From Luteitalea sp. TBR-22 (lineage in GTDB: Bacteria; Acidobacteriota; Vicinamibacteria; Vicinamibacterales; Vicinamibacteraceae): a stretch of DNA of 64,000 nt. This document shows, piece by piece, positions 1 through 7,653 of this stretch. The position numbers and the translations under genes are program-made. The stretch covers positions 4,052,501 to 4,116,500 of the forward strand of contig NZ_AP024452.1 of assembly GCF_016865485.1 (NCBI RefSeq), written 5' to 3'. Position 1 is the first letter of the stretch. The number at the start of each line of letters is the position of its first letter. The notes beneath the pieces were generated by a model. The model made no database searches. It saw only the letters and a program-made list of their open reading frames with translations, and had not been told where the DNA came from.

Positions 1-497
1 GCGATGCGCTCGTCGGGCCGCGCCCACTGGGCGCTGCGCACCGTCTCCTTGTCGTGCAGGAGCTCGGCGGCCGCCTTGAACTTCTGGTGCTCGACGAGCC
101 GGCGTACCAGTGCCTCGCGCGGGTCCTCCTCGGGATCCTCCTGCTCGGGCGCCGGACGCGGCAGCAGGCTGCGCGACTTGATGTGGATCAGCGTCGCGGC
201 CATCACGAGGAAGTCCCCGGCGACGTCGAGCTGCAGTTCCTCCATCAGCCCGATGTAGTCGAGGTATTGCCTGGTGATGAGCGCGATCGGGATGTCGTAG
301 ATGTCGAGTTCGTGCTTCTTGATCAGGTGAAGCAGGAGATCGAGGGGGCCCTCGAAGACTTCCAGCCTGACCGGGAAGCGCTCGAGCGTCGACTCGAAGT
401 CCTTGCCCTGGACGAACTCCGGGCCACTGCCTGACGCATCGCCGGGCGTGCCGGAGGCCCCGGCGGTCCCCTTGCTGGGGTCGGAGGACTTGGCCAT
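1..497 (-). CDS. scpA: Segregation and condensation protein ScpA (3' end beyond window)
   Basis: This is the N-terminal 165 codons of ScpA, the kleisin of the bacterial SMC-ScpAB condensin complex that organises and segregates the chromosome. Translating the minus strand from the ATG at 497 gives a low-complexity leader of about 40 residues and then the ScpA core: [40 protein letters not shown] and [19 protein letters not shown]. The end is truncated by the window edge. The start is translationally coupled: the trpS stop and this ATG share one base (TGATG). In many bacteria scpA is followed by scpB, which would lie outside the window. The family assignment is firm. The Gly/Ser/Pro-rich leader is longer than usual and could instead indicate a downstream start. 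Confidence 0.93.
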   Translation of the reverse strand, partial: MAKSSDPSKGTAGASGTPGDASGSGPEFVQGKDFESTLERFPVRLEVFEGPLDLLLHLIKKHELDIYDIPIALITRQYLDYIGLMEELQLDVAGDFLVMAATLIHIKSRSLLPRPAPEQEDPEEDPREALVRRLVEHQKFKAAAELLHDKETVRSAQWARPDERI

Positions 498-1486
498 CAG
501 TACGCCAGGTGCAGCGCCTCGCGCACGCGCTGCATGGTCTCCACGGCAATCGTCCGCGCCTTGCGGCTGCCCTCGTGGATGATCTCGCGCACGCGCTCGG
601 GATGCGCCTCGAGGGCCGCGCGCCGCTCGCGCAATGGCTCCAGCGTCGCGTTGACGGCCTTTGCGAGCTTCTTCTTCACCTCGACGTCGCCCACCCGACC
701 TTCGCGGTAGCGCGTCTTGAGATCCTCGACCTCGTCGCGATCCGGGTTGAACGCGTCGTGGTAGACGAACACCGGGTTGCCCTCGACCGTGCCGGGAATG
801 TCGGCGCGGACGCGCTTGGGGTCCGTGTACATCTGGCGGACCTTCTGCTCCACGGCCTCGGCGCTGTCGGACAGGTCGATGGTGTTCTGGTAGCTCTTGC
901 TCATCTTCCGGTTGTCGAGGCCCGGAAGGCGCGGGAAGTTGGTGAGGATGGCCTGCGGCTCGACGAAGATCTGGCCGTGCATGTGGTGCACGCGGCGCAC
1001 CACCTCGCGCGACAGCTCGAGGTGCGCGACCTGGTCCTCGCCGACCGGCACGAAGTGGGCGTCGTAGATGATCACGTCGGCCGTCTGCAGCAGCGGGTAG
1101 CCGAGGAACCCGTACGTGGTCAGGTCCTTCTCGGTGAGCTGCTCCTGCTGTTCCTTGTACGTGGGCACCCGCTCCAGCCAGGGGATCGGGATCATCATCG
1201 ACAGCAGCAGGTGCAGTTCCGCGTGCTCCGGCACGAGCGACTGCACGAAGATGGTCGCCTTCTCCGGGTCGACGCCGGCGGCAATCCAGTCGATGACGTT
1301 GTCGATCACGCTGGCCTGCACGCGACTGGTGTCGGCGTAGTCGGTCGTCAGCGCGTGCCAGTCGGCCGCGAAGTAGAAGCAGTCGTACTGGGCCTGCAGC
1401 TCCGCCCAGTTCCGCAGGGCGCCCACCAGGTGCCCCAGATGCAACTTGCCGGTCGGGCGCATGCCCGACACCACACGCTTGGTCAC
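497..1486 (-). CDS. trpS: Tryptophan--tRNA ligase
   Basis: Class Ic aminoacyl-tRNA synthetase that charges tRNA-Trp with tryptophan. The 329 residues match the usual bacterial length. The ATP-binding signatures are present: the HIGH-type motif as HLGH in [16 protein letters not shown] near residue 15, and KMSKS in [11 protein letters not shown] near residue 195. The start chosen is the GTG at 1486, which overlaps the stop of the upstream M50 protease gene by four bases (GTGA) and places the HIGH motif at the proper distance from the N terminus. An open frame continues upstream, but that sequence is antisense-like and overlaps the protease. The arrangement M50-trpS-scpA with overlapping ends indicates a single operon. 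The combination is seen in other bacteria, where site-2-like proteases often neighbour trpS and scpAB. Confidence 0.96.
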   Translation of the reverse strand: MTKRVVSGMRPTGKLHLGHLVGALRNWAELQAQYDCFYFAADWHALTTDYADTSRVQASVIDNVIDWIAAGVDPEKATIFVQSLVPEHAELHLLLSMMIPIPWLERVPTYKEQQEQLTEKDLTTYGFLGYPLLQTADVIIYDAHFVPVGEDQVAHLELSREVVRRVHHMHGQIFVEPQAILTNFPRLPGLDNRKMSKSYQNTIDLSDSAEAVEQKVRQMYTDPKRVRADIPGTVEGNPVFVYHDAFNPDRDEVEDLKTRYREGRVGDVEVKKKLAKAVNATLEPLRERRAALEAHPERVREIIHEGSRKARTIAVETMQRVREALHLAY

Positions 1487-2115
1487 AACAGCAGTCCGAA
1501 CAGGAGGTTGGCGGGGGGGCCGATGAGGCGTCCCACGATGCCGGTGAACATCAGCCCGTACAGGATGAAGATGCCGTACGGGCGAATCTGATCCCACTGG
1601 TACGCCAGGTGACGGGGCAGCACGGCGGCCACCACGTTGCTGCCGTCGAGGGGCGGCACGGGGATCATGTTGAACACGGCCAGCAGCACGTTCACGCGGA
1701 AGAAGTTGAACGCGAACTGCAGCAGGGGCTCGACGATCGCGATGCCGCCCACCGCGACCGGCATGTGCGGCAGGGCGCGCAGGAGCAGGCTCGCGAGCAC
1801 GGCCAGCAGCAGGTTGCTGGCGGGCCCGGCGAGCGCGATCCACATGAAGTCGCGGCGGAAGTGCTTCAGGTAGCGGCCGTCCACGGGCACCGGCCGCGCC
1901 CACCCGATGATCGGTGCCCCGGTGGCGAAGGCCAGCAGCGGCAGCATGACCGTGCCGATCGGGTCGATGTGCACCGCCGGATTGAGCGACAGGCGCCCCT
2001 GCAGCTTGGCAGTGGGGTCGCCGAGCTGGAATGCGGCCCAGGCGTGCGCGGCTTCGTGCACGGTGAGGGCCAGCAGCAGCCCGATGAACGCGAGAACAAT
2101 GGACCCGATTTCCAC
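1483..2115 (-). CDS. Site-2 protease family (M50) membrane metalloprotease
   Basis: Polytopic inner-membrane zinc metalloprotease of the M50/S2P class (the short YwhC-like branch without PDZ). Visible features are the zinc motif HEAAH in [19 protein letters not shown], the conserved [11 protein letters not shown] loop, and the second-half motif [11 protein letters not shown], which supplies the third ligand. There are about five hydrophobic helices. I chose the GTG at 2115 because the protein then begins [21 protein letters not shown], the normal family start. The longer frame to 2223 reads through a GGGCACC repeat and is unlikely. It lies first in the operon with trpS and scpA. The substrate is unknown; members of this branch are only loosely tied to regulated proteolysis. 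Confidence 0.85.
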   Translation of the reverse strand: MEIGSIVLAFIGLLLALTVHEAAHAWAAFQLGDPTAKLQGRLSLNPAVHIDPIGTVMLPLLAFATGAPIIGWARPVPVDGRYLKHFRRDFMWIALAGPASNLLLAVLASLLLRALPHMPVAVGGIAIVEPLLQFAFNFFRVNVLLAVFNMIPVPPLDGSNVVAAVLPRHLAYQWDQIRPYGIFILYGLMFTGIVGRLIGPPANLLFGLLL

Positions 2116-2153
2116 GGCAGGCAAAGAGATATAGGGTAGCAGACGCTCGGGGC

Positions 2154-2176
2154 GGGCACCGGGCACCGGGGCACCG
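2154..2176. repeat. GGGCACC short tandem array
   Basis: Three consecutive copies of a GGGCACC-type unit lie just upstream of the M50 protease start, in the gap after uvrC. This is the smallest example of a unit that recurs at 12.35 kb and 15.4 kb. Confidence 0.7.
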
Positions 2177-2241
2177 GCTCGGAGGTGGGCACAGGGCCGC
2201 CGACCGGTGGAAGGGGCCGACACCGCTCTCCGCGGCCCGGT

Positions 2242-4194
2242 CTAGCCCCCGTGGGCGAAGTGACGCAGGACCGCGTCGGCGGCCTTGGCCCCGACCACGG
2301 TGGTCAGTTCTTCGCGACTGGCGCGCCTGACGCCGGCCAGGCTTCCGAACGCGGTCAGCAGTTGCTTGCGGCGGCGGAGGCCGATCCCCGGGATGTCGTC
2401 GAGGTCCGATCGCAGGTCCCGGTTGGCGCGGGCCGTGCGGTGGAAGGTGACGGCGAACCGATGCGCCTCGTCGCGGATGCGCTGCAGCAGCCGGAGGGCG
2501 GGTGTCCCCTGCCCGAAGCCGATCGGCTCCTCCCGGTCGCGCGTGAACACCAGTTCCTCCTGCTTGGCCAGCCCGACGGCCACCAGATGGTCGAGGCCGA
2601 GCCTTTCGAGCGCCTCGTAGGCGGCGTTCAACTGCCCCTTGCCACCATCGATCACGATCAGGTCCGGCCACGGCCCATCGTCGTCGGCCACCTTCCGGTA
2701 GCGCCGCGTCACCACCTGGTGCATGGCGGCGAAGTCGTCGAGGAAGCGAGCCTCGGCGCCGCCTCGGCGCGGCACACGGGAGTCGGGAGTCGGGAGTGGG
2801 GAGTCGTGGCTCTCCCACCTGTCGGTACTCAACGGCGCCGGCTCTGCCCTATTCCCGATTCCCGACTCCCGACTCCCGTCTGTGTTGCCCGTGTGCCGAA
2901 TCCGGAACTTCCGGTACTCCGAGCGCTTCATGCGGCCGTCCTGGCAGACGACCATCGACGCCACGGTCTCGGCGCCCTGGAGGGTGGAGATGTCGAAGCA
3001 GTCGATCCGCCGCGGCAGCGCCGGGAGTCCGAGGGCGGCCTGCAGGGTCTCGAGGGCCTCGTGGTTGCTGGCGCCTTCCTCGTTGAACCGCGCGTCGTAC
3101 GACAGCGACGCGTTGCGCTCGGCCAGTTCGAGCAGGGCCTTCTTGTCGCCGCGCTGCGGCACGCTCATCTGGACCTGACGACCGGCCCGCGCCGACAACC
3201 ACTCGGCGAGCAGGTCCATGTCGGGCAGCGCCACGGGCAGCAGCACTTCCGGCGGCGGGGGCGTGTCGCCGTAGAAGTGCATCACGGCTCGTTCCAGCAG
3301 GTCGTCGAGGCGCGCGTCGCGCGCCTGGTCGGCGTTGGTGACCAGTTCCACACGGTCCACCACGCGCCCCGACCGCACCTGGAAGGCCTGCACCACCGCG
3401 CCGGCCGGACCGAGCTTCACGCCGATCGCGTCGCGGTCGCCCATGCGCGGGGTGGCCATCTTCTGCTGGCGATCCCGCAGCGTCTCGAGGGTCCTGATGG
3501 TGTCGCGCAGCTGCGCCGCCTGCTCGAAGCGCTCCTCGTCGGCCGCGGCGTACATCCGCGACTCCAGGTCGCTGACCAGTTCATCGGTGCGGCCGTCGAG
3601 CAGCAGGCGCGCGTCGCGGACGGCGTGCTGGTACTGATCGGCCGTGCAGATGGAGGCCACGCACGGCGCCAGGCATCGCTTGATGTCGTACTCGAGGCAG
3701 GGGCGGCCGCGCTGGCCGGTGATCACCTCGCGGCACGAGCGGATGCCGAACAGCTTGTGCGACAGGCTCCGCGTCTGCCAGGCCAGCGACGCCGGCATGA
3801 ACGGACCGGCGTAGTAGTCGCCGTCGGCAGCGACGCGGCGGACCACCGACACCCGGGGGAAGGGCTCGGAGACGCTGAGCCGCAGGTACGGGTACGTCTT
3901 GTCGTCACGGAGCTTGATGTTGTACTTGGGCGACCGCTCCTTGATCAGGTTGTTCTCGAGCGCCAGTGCCTCGACGACCGAGTCGGTGACGATGACGTCG
4001 AGCCCGGCGGCCTCGTCGAGCAGCGCCTCGGTCTTGGGCGAGGTCCCGCGCGCCCCGAGATAGCTCCGCACGCGGTCGCGGAGCGCCCGCGCCTTGCCGA
4101 CGTAGATCGTCTCGCCTGCCCGGTTGAGGTACAGGTACACACCCGGCTGCTCCGGCAACCGCGCGATCTGTGCTCTGAGGTCCTCGATGGCCAT
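2242..4194 (-). CDS. uvrC: Excinuclease ABC subunit C with an internal repeat-derived insert
   Basis: UvrC makes the two incisions flanking a lesion in nucleotide excision repair, working with UvrA and UvrB; uvrA is also in this window at 12.4 kb. Domains in order: GIY-YIG nuclease (residues about 12-95, with GVYLYLNRAGETIYVGKA), the UVR motif that binds UvrB (about 200-235, MYAAADEERFEQAAQLRDTI), the RNase-H-like 5' nuclease domain (IDCFDISTLQGAETVASMVV, then DLIVIDGGKGQLNAA), and C-terminal helix-hairpin-helix motifs (DIPGIGLRRRKQLLTAFGS). The protein is 650 residues, slightly long. Roughly residues 434-475 are foreign to the family. They are encoded by an inverted pair of GGGAGTC arrays inserted in frame between the two halves of the RNase-H-like domain. 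Whether the enzyme tolerates this is untested, but the frame is open throughout. Confidence 0.95.
   Translation of the reverse strand: MAIEDLRAQIARLPEQPGVYLYLNRAGETIYVGKARALRDRVRSYLGARGTSPKTEALLDEAAGLDVIVTDSVVEALALENNLIKERSPKYNIKLRDDKTYPYLRLSVSEPFPRVSVVRRVAADGDYYAGPFMPASLAWQTRSLSHKLFGIRSCREVITGQRGRPCLEYDIKRCLAPCVASICTADQYQHAVRDARLLLDGRTDELVSDLESRMYAAADEERFEQAAQLRDTIRTLETLRDRQQKMATPRMGDRDAIGVKLGPAGAVVQAFQVRSGRVVDRVELVTNADQARDARLDDLLERAVMHFYGDTPPPPEVLLPVALPDMDLLAEWLSARAGRQVQMSVPQRGDKKALLELAERNASLSYDARFNEEGASNHEALETLQAALGLPALPRRIDCFDISTLQGAETVASMVVCQDGRMKRSEYRKFRIRHTGNTDGSRESGIGNRAEPAPLSTDRWESHDSPLPTPDSRVPRRGGAEARFLDDFAAMHQVVTRRYRKVADDDGPWPDLIVIDGGKGQLNAAYEALERLGLDHLVAVGLAKQEELVFTRDREEPIGFGQGTPALRLLQRIRDEAHRFAVTFHRTARANRDLRSDLDDIPGIGLRRRKQLLTAFGSLAGVRRASREELTTVVGAKAADAVLRHFAHGG
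2771..2897. repeat. Inverted-repeat element inside uvrC built from GGGAGTC units
   Basis: The element is bounded by a perfect 10-bp inverted repeat, GGCACACGGG at 2771-2780 and CCCGTGTGCC at 2888-2897. Inside the left end are GGGAGTC units in tandem (2778-2805). Inside the right end are the complementary units CCCGATT/CCCGACT (2853-2878). The central 45 bases are unrelated. The transcript would fold into a long imperfect hairpin. It lies within the uvrC frame and encodes a Ser/Pro/Arg-rich insert. The same architecture occurs between tdk and efp. Confidence 0.8.
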
Positions 4195-4282
4195 GGCAGG
4201 TCGGGGGTGGGAGGCCGTGACGCCTCACGGTCGGGCAGGTTGCGGCCGGAAGGCCCGAACCCTCATTATTATCGCCGGGCCA

Positions 4283-4873
4283 ATGACCTTCACAGGCGCC
4301 GTCGGCGCGATTTTCTGGCTACCCCTGCGGGCGATCATCGCCCTGTGCGTCGCGCTCCGGATCCATCCGAACGTGCTCACGCTCATCGGCGTCTGCATCA
4401 ACCTGGCGGCGGCCTGGGCGCTGGCGCTGGGGCGGTTCACCCTGGGCGGGATCATCATGGTCGCCGCCAACATCTTCGACTTCATCGACGGCAAGGTCGC
4501 CCACCAGACCGGCACGGCCACCGCGTTCGGCGGCTTCTGGGACTCGGTGATGGACCGGTTCTCGGACCTGGCGCTGTTCCTGGGCCTGCTCTGGCTCTAC
4601 GCCTCGATGCAGCGGGCCGACTACGTGCTCATCACGGCGCTGGCGATGATCTTCACCGTGCTCACCAGCTACGCCCGGGCCCGCGCCGAGTCGCTCATCG
4701 ACAAGTGCAAGGTCGGCTTCATGGAGCGGCCCGAGCGGATCGTCCTCTTCATGATCGGCGCCTTCACCAACCGCTTCGCCGCCGTGCTCTGGGTGATTCT
4801 GGTGCTGTCGGTGTTGACCGTGGCCGGCCGCATCTTCCACACGTGGCGCGAACTCGAAGGGCGTCCCGCATGA
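4283..4873 (+). CDS. CDP-alcohol phosphatidyltransferase family protein
   Basis: Integral membrane phospholipid-type synthase that would transfer a phosphatidyl or related group from a CDP-linked donor to an alcohol. At 196 residues with about six hydrophobic segments it fits the family. The signature D-G-x2-A-R-x8-G-x3-D-x3-D is present as DGKVAHQTGTATAFGGFWDSVMD (residues about 74-95 in two stretches): all aspartates and glycines are kept, but the usual Arg after Ala is His. The start ATG at 4283 follows a short leader; the frame upstream is antisense to uvrC. The stop overlaps the next small gene (ATGA), so the two are co-translated. The product could be phosphatidylglycerol-phosphate, a phosphatidylinositol-type lipid or another headgroup; the sequence alone does not decide. 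Confidence 0.85.
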   Translation: MTFTGAVGAIFWLPLRAIIALCVALRIHPNVLTLIGVCINLAAAWALALGRFTLGGIIMVAANIFDFIDGKVAHQTGTATAFGGFWDSVMDRFSDLALFLGLLWLYASMQRADYVLITALAMIFTVLTSYARARAESLIDKCKVGFMERPERIVLFMIGAFTNRFAAVLWVILVLSVLTVAGRIFHTWRELEGRPA

Positions 4874-5076
4874 GCCGCCCGCGCATCGAAGACCGCCTGC
4901 CCCTCCCGCTGCTCATCCCGTTCCGGCTGATGTACTGGACCTACGAGCGGACGACGATCCCCTACGACATCATGGTCATCGCGATCCTGATGTTCGTGTG
5001 GCTGACGCCGCCCGACTGGCTCAAGGACCCGACGGCGCACGGGATGGGCCTGCTCGGCTGGCTGCTGGGCTGGTAA
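4870..5076 (+). CDS. Small membrane-associated protein coupled to the phosphatidyltransferase
   Basis: A 68-residue protein that starts within the stop of the preceding phosphatidyltransferase gene (ATGA overlap), the best argument that it is real. It has an amphipathic, positively charged N terminus (MSRPRIEDRLPLPLLIPF), a Tyr/Trp-rich stretch, one clear hydrophobic helix (IMVIAILMFVWL) and a Gly/Trp-rich C terminus. I recognise no family. The position suggests an accessory or regulatory partner of the lipid synthase, which is inference. Confidence 0.7.
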   Translation: MSRPRIEDRLPLPLLIPFRLMYWTYERTTIPYDIMVIAILMFVWLTPPDWLKDPTAHGMGLLGWLLGW

Positions 5077-5077
5077 T

Positions 5078-5208
5078 TCGAGATTCGAGATTTGAAATTC
5101 TCGCGGGCGCGGGCCTGTCGGCCACGCGCCCTCGTGACGCCATGCGCGAGCGAAGGCCGAAGGCCGAGCCGCCCGGAATTTCGCATGTCAAATTTCAAAT
5201 TGCATACG
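5078..5208. repeat. AT-rich inverted repeat pair in intergenic gap
   Basis: TTCGAGATTCGAGATTTGAA at 5078-5097 and its approximate inverse, ending in CAAATTTCAAATTGC around 5190-5206, flank about 90 GC-rich bases. The low GC stands out from the surroundings. It fills most of the gap between the small membrane protein and the next gene. Confidence 0.5.
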
Positions 5209-5236
5209 CCACGGGGGATTCGATAGAACCACTGGC

Positions 5237-5797
5237 GTGTCCCCGGCCTTCCTGTCCCACGTGCTGCTCCTGCTGGGGGCAGGCTTCCTCGTGGCGAACC
5301 TGCGGATTCTGGCCGACGTGGTGCGCTTCTTCCGGATGCGCCCGCGCGCCCTGCTGACCTGGCCGGGCCAGCCGCCCCGCTACTACACCCTGTTCCTGGC
5401 CATGGCCGCAGTGCTCGGCGTGGTGCTCATCGTCAAACTCGCCGTGCTGCGGTGGCCGCCGCAGGCGGTGTTCGGCGAGGCCATGATGTTGCTCTACTAC
5501 GGCTACCTGGTGCCGCTCAGCATCCGGATCGGGCGCGGGTTCTACGAGGACGGCGTCTGGGTGGACAACGGGTTCCTGCCCTACCACGAGATCGGCGGTC
5601 TCAGCTGGCGCGAGGGCGAGACGCTCACGCTGCTCTTCATTCCGCGGATGAAGCAGGTGGCCCGCAGCCTCGTGGTGCCGACGCAGTTCTACGGCGCGGC
5701 GCGACGCCTGCTCCGCGACAAGATCGCCGGCCACGACATCGACTTCTGGGGCAAGGCGCTCGACCTCGGCGCACACGATCAGCGGGACGATGCCTGA
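5237..5797 (+). CDS. Membrane protein of unknown function
   Basis: A 186-residue protein starting at a GTG. It has three hydrophobic helices in the first 110 residues (LSHVLLLLGAGFLVANLRI, YYTLFLAMAAVLGVVLIVKL, GEAMMLLYYGYLVPLSI), followed by a soluble tail in which GFYEDGVWVDNGFLPYHEIGG and LTLLFIPRMKQVARSLVVP look like the strands of a small PH-like domain. Such layouts occur in several DUF families of membrane proteins, but I cannot name the family. It is flanked by an intergenic repeat upstream and a convergent tdk gene downstream. Confidence 0.75.
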   Translation: MSPAFLSHVLLLLGAGFLVANLRILADVVRFFRMRPRALLTWPGQPPRYYTLFLAMAAVLGVVLIVKLAVLRWPPQAVFGEAMMLLYYGYLVPLSIRIGRGFYEDGVWVDNGFLPYHEIGGLSWREGETLTLLFIPRMKQVARSLVVPTQFYGAARRLLRDKIAGHDIDFWGKALDLGAHDQRDDA

Positions 5798-5889
5798 GGC
5801 TCGCTCGGCCTCGTCTACAGGCGCCGCGCGCAGTCAGGGCTCATGCCCACGGCCAAGGCCGAAGGCCGAATGACGAAGGCCGTCGAGAA

Positions 5890-6471
5890 TCAGCCAGCGA
5901 GCGTCGGGTCGAAGCAGCGGCGGCAGCGGGCCTCGTACGAGTCGGTGGCGCCCACCAGCACCAGTTCCTGGCTCTTCACCAGGCGTTGCGTGTGGTTGGC
6001 CGGCTCGCCGCACACCATGCATATGGCCAGCGTCTTGGTGATGTACTCGGCCACCGCGAGCAACTGGGGCATCGGCTCGAACGGGCGTCCGAGGTAGTCC
6101 TGGTCGAGGCCAGCGACGATGACCCGCTTGCCGCGGTCGGCCAGCGTGCTGCACACGGCCGGCAACTCGACGTCGAAGAACTGCCCCTCGTCGATGCCCA
6201 CCACTTCGGTCTCCTCGAGCACGCCGGCGAGGATGTCGTCGGCGGTCCTGACGGCCAGCGACGGCAGCTTCATCTCGCTGTGCGAGGTGATGTGCGTCTC
6301 GGAGAACCGGTTGTCGATGGCCGGCTTGAACACCTGGACACGGCGCTTGGCGATCTGGGCACGCCGCAGGCGGCGGATGAGCTCCTCACTCTTGCCGCTG
6401 AACATGCTGCCGACGATGACTTCGATCCAGCCGGACGACGGGACGGGGCGCTGGGAGCTCTGATCTGTCAC
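5890..6471 (-). CDS. tdk: Thymidine kinase
   Basis: Type II thymidine kinase that phosphorylates thymidine to dTMP in nucleoside salvage. The 193 residues show the P-loop [15 protein letters not shown] (residues about 21-35), the central IDEGQFF motif (Asp/Glu at the Walker B-like position, about residues 93-99), the substrate lasso region [21 protein letters not shown], and the zinc-binding cysteines CMVC and CRRC near the C terminus. The length is normal. It follows efp on the same strand, separated by a hairpin-forming repeat. Confidence 0.95.
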   Translation of the reverse strand: MTDQSSQRPVPSSGWIEVIVGSMFSGKSEELIRRLRRAQIAKRRVQVFKPAIDNRFSETHITSHSEMKLPSLAVRTADDILAGVLEETEVVGIDEGQFFDVELPAVCSTLADRGKRVIVAGLDQDYLGRPFEPMPQLLAVAEYITKTLAICMVCGEPANHTQRLVKSQELVLVGATDSYEARCRRCFDPTLAG

Positions 6472-6482
6472 TGGCGGACGAC

Positions 6483-6579
6483 GGGAATCGCGAATGGGGA
6501 GTCGGGAGTCGACCGACGCGGCGATGGAGGCTGGCGGGAGCGCCGTCGGCGACTCCCGATTCCCGCCTCCCGACTCCCG
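6483..6579. repeat. Inverted pair of GGGAGTC/GGGAATC arrays between efp and tdk
   Basis: The left arm carries GGGAATC, GGGGAGTC and GGGAGTC units (6483-6511). The right arm carries the complements CGACTCCC, GATTCCC, CCTCCC and GACTCCC (6550-6579). About 38 unrelated bases lie between. The arms can form a long stem, like the element inside uvrC. In this gap it could act as a transcript-end hairpin, which is inference. Confidence 0.75.
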
Positions 6580-6586
6580 GAAGTGA

Positions 6587-7150
6587 CTACACCCTCGAGA
6601 GGTATTCCCCGGATTCGGTGTTGATGCGCACCACGGTGCCGACTTCCACGAAGGCCGGGACGGTCACGACGTAGCCGGTCTCGAGGGTGGCGGGCTTGGT
6701 CTGCGCGTTGGCGGTGGCGCCCTTGATGCCGGGCACCGTGTCGACGACCTTGAGGTCGACCGTCGCCGGCAGCTCGATGCCGACCGGGTTGCCCTCGTAG
6801 AACTCGACGTTGATCATCGCCTCGGGCAGCAGGAAGTTCATGGAGTCGCCGAGCGCCTCCTCCGACATGCCGATCTGCTCGTACGACGACGTGTCCATGA
6901 AGTAGAACGTGTCGCCGTCCTTGTACAGGTACTGCATCTCGCGCTCGTCGAGGTGCGCCCGCTCCACCATGTCTTCCGACCGGAAGCGGTGTTCGAACAT
7001 CGTGGCGTCCTTGACCTTGCGCATCTTGGCGCGCACGAACCCACGCAGGTTGCCCGGCGTGACGTGCTGCGTCTCGACGATGCGACACAGCTCGTTGTTG
7101 TGCTTGATCAGGTTGCCCTTGCGGAGGCGGGTGGCGGCGACGGAACTCAT
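6587..7150 (-). CDS. efp: Elongation factor P (tip residue Asn instead of Lys/Arg)
   Basis: EF-P binds the ribosome between the P and E sites and relieves stalling at polyproline. The 187 residues have the three-domain beta-barrel layout and the family signature near the C terminus ([20 protein letters not shown]). The start ATG at 7150 has AGGAG four bases upstream; an upstream frame to 7264 is antisense to the Hsp20 promoter region. The beta3-beta4 loop that reaches the peptidyl-transferase centre reads [15 protein letters not shown], so the residue aligned with E. coli Lys34 (lysylated) and with the rhamnosylated Arg of Pseudomonas is Asn34. The protein would therefore not be a substrate for either known modification at that site, if the alignment holds. 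Confidence 0.95.
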   Translation of the reverse strand: MSSVAATRLRKGNLIKHNNELCRIVETQHVTPGNLRGFVRAKMRKVKDATMFEHRFRSEDMVERAHLDEREMQYLYKDGDTFYFMDTSSYEQIGMSEEALGDSMNFLLPEAMINVEFYEGNPVGIELPATVDLKVVDTVPGIKGATANAQTKPATLETGYVVTVPAFVEVGTVVRINTESGEYLSRV

Positions 7151-7253
7151 GACACTCCTGGCAGACCGGTCGGCTCGGACGTAGCCGTCGCGCACGCGCG
7201 ACGGGGCCGGGTCCGCAAACCGAAGGATGGTAGCACGTGGCCGGTTTGCTACG

Positions 7254-7649
7254 ATGGACCCCATGCGCTGGGAATCCCTTCGCGAGTACCGGACCCGGGC
7301 CAGTCAGGCCGACCGGCGCGGCGACTCCGGCTGGACCCCGCCGGCCGACGTCAGTGAGACCGAGGACGCCTTCATCGTCATGGCCGAGTTGCCGGGCGTG
7401 CGGCGCACCGACGTCGACGTCGCCGCCACGCACGACACCCTGACCATCCGCGGCCATCGCCCGGACCCGGGCTGCGAACCGGCATGCTACGTGCGCCTCG
7501 AGCGAGGGCACGGGCAGTTCGTCCGCCGCTTCACCTTCCCGGGCCGTCTCGCCGTCGACGAGGTCCAGGCCGATTTCCGCGACGGCATCCTCACCGTGAC
7601 GCTCCCGAAGGCACCCGAGACGCGGGGCCGCCGGGTCGAGGTCGGCTAG
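7254..7649 (+). CDS. Hsp20/alpha-crystallin family small heat-shock protein
   Basis: ATP-independent holdase chaperone. The 131 residues contain the alpha-crystallin beta-sandwich: TEDAFIVMAELPGVRRTDVD, then DTLTIRGHRP, RRFTFPGRLAVDEVQADFRDGILTVTLPK. The signature A-x-x-x-n-G-v-L appears as ADFRDGILTVTLPK. Two in-frame ATGs (7254 and 7263) could serve as the start; I give the first. It is divergent from efp, and its stop lies four bases before the DegP-like protease gene, so the two are probably co-transcribed as a protein-quality pair. Confidence 0.9.
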   Translation: MDPMRWESLREYRTRASQADRRGDSGWTPPADVSETEDAFIVMAELPGVRRTDVDVAATHDTLTIRGHRPDPGCEPACYVRLERGHGQFVRRFTFPGRLAVDEVQADFRDGILTVTLPKAPETRGRRVEVG

Positions 7650-7653
7650 CGCC

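Noticed and set aside
2116-2223. M50 protease start at 2223
   Set aside because: The additional residues are encoded by a GGGCACC repeat and are absent from the family.
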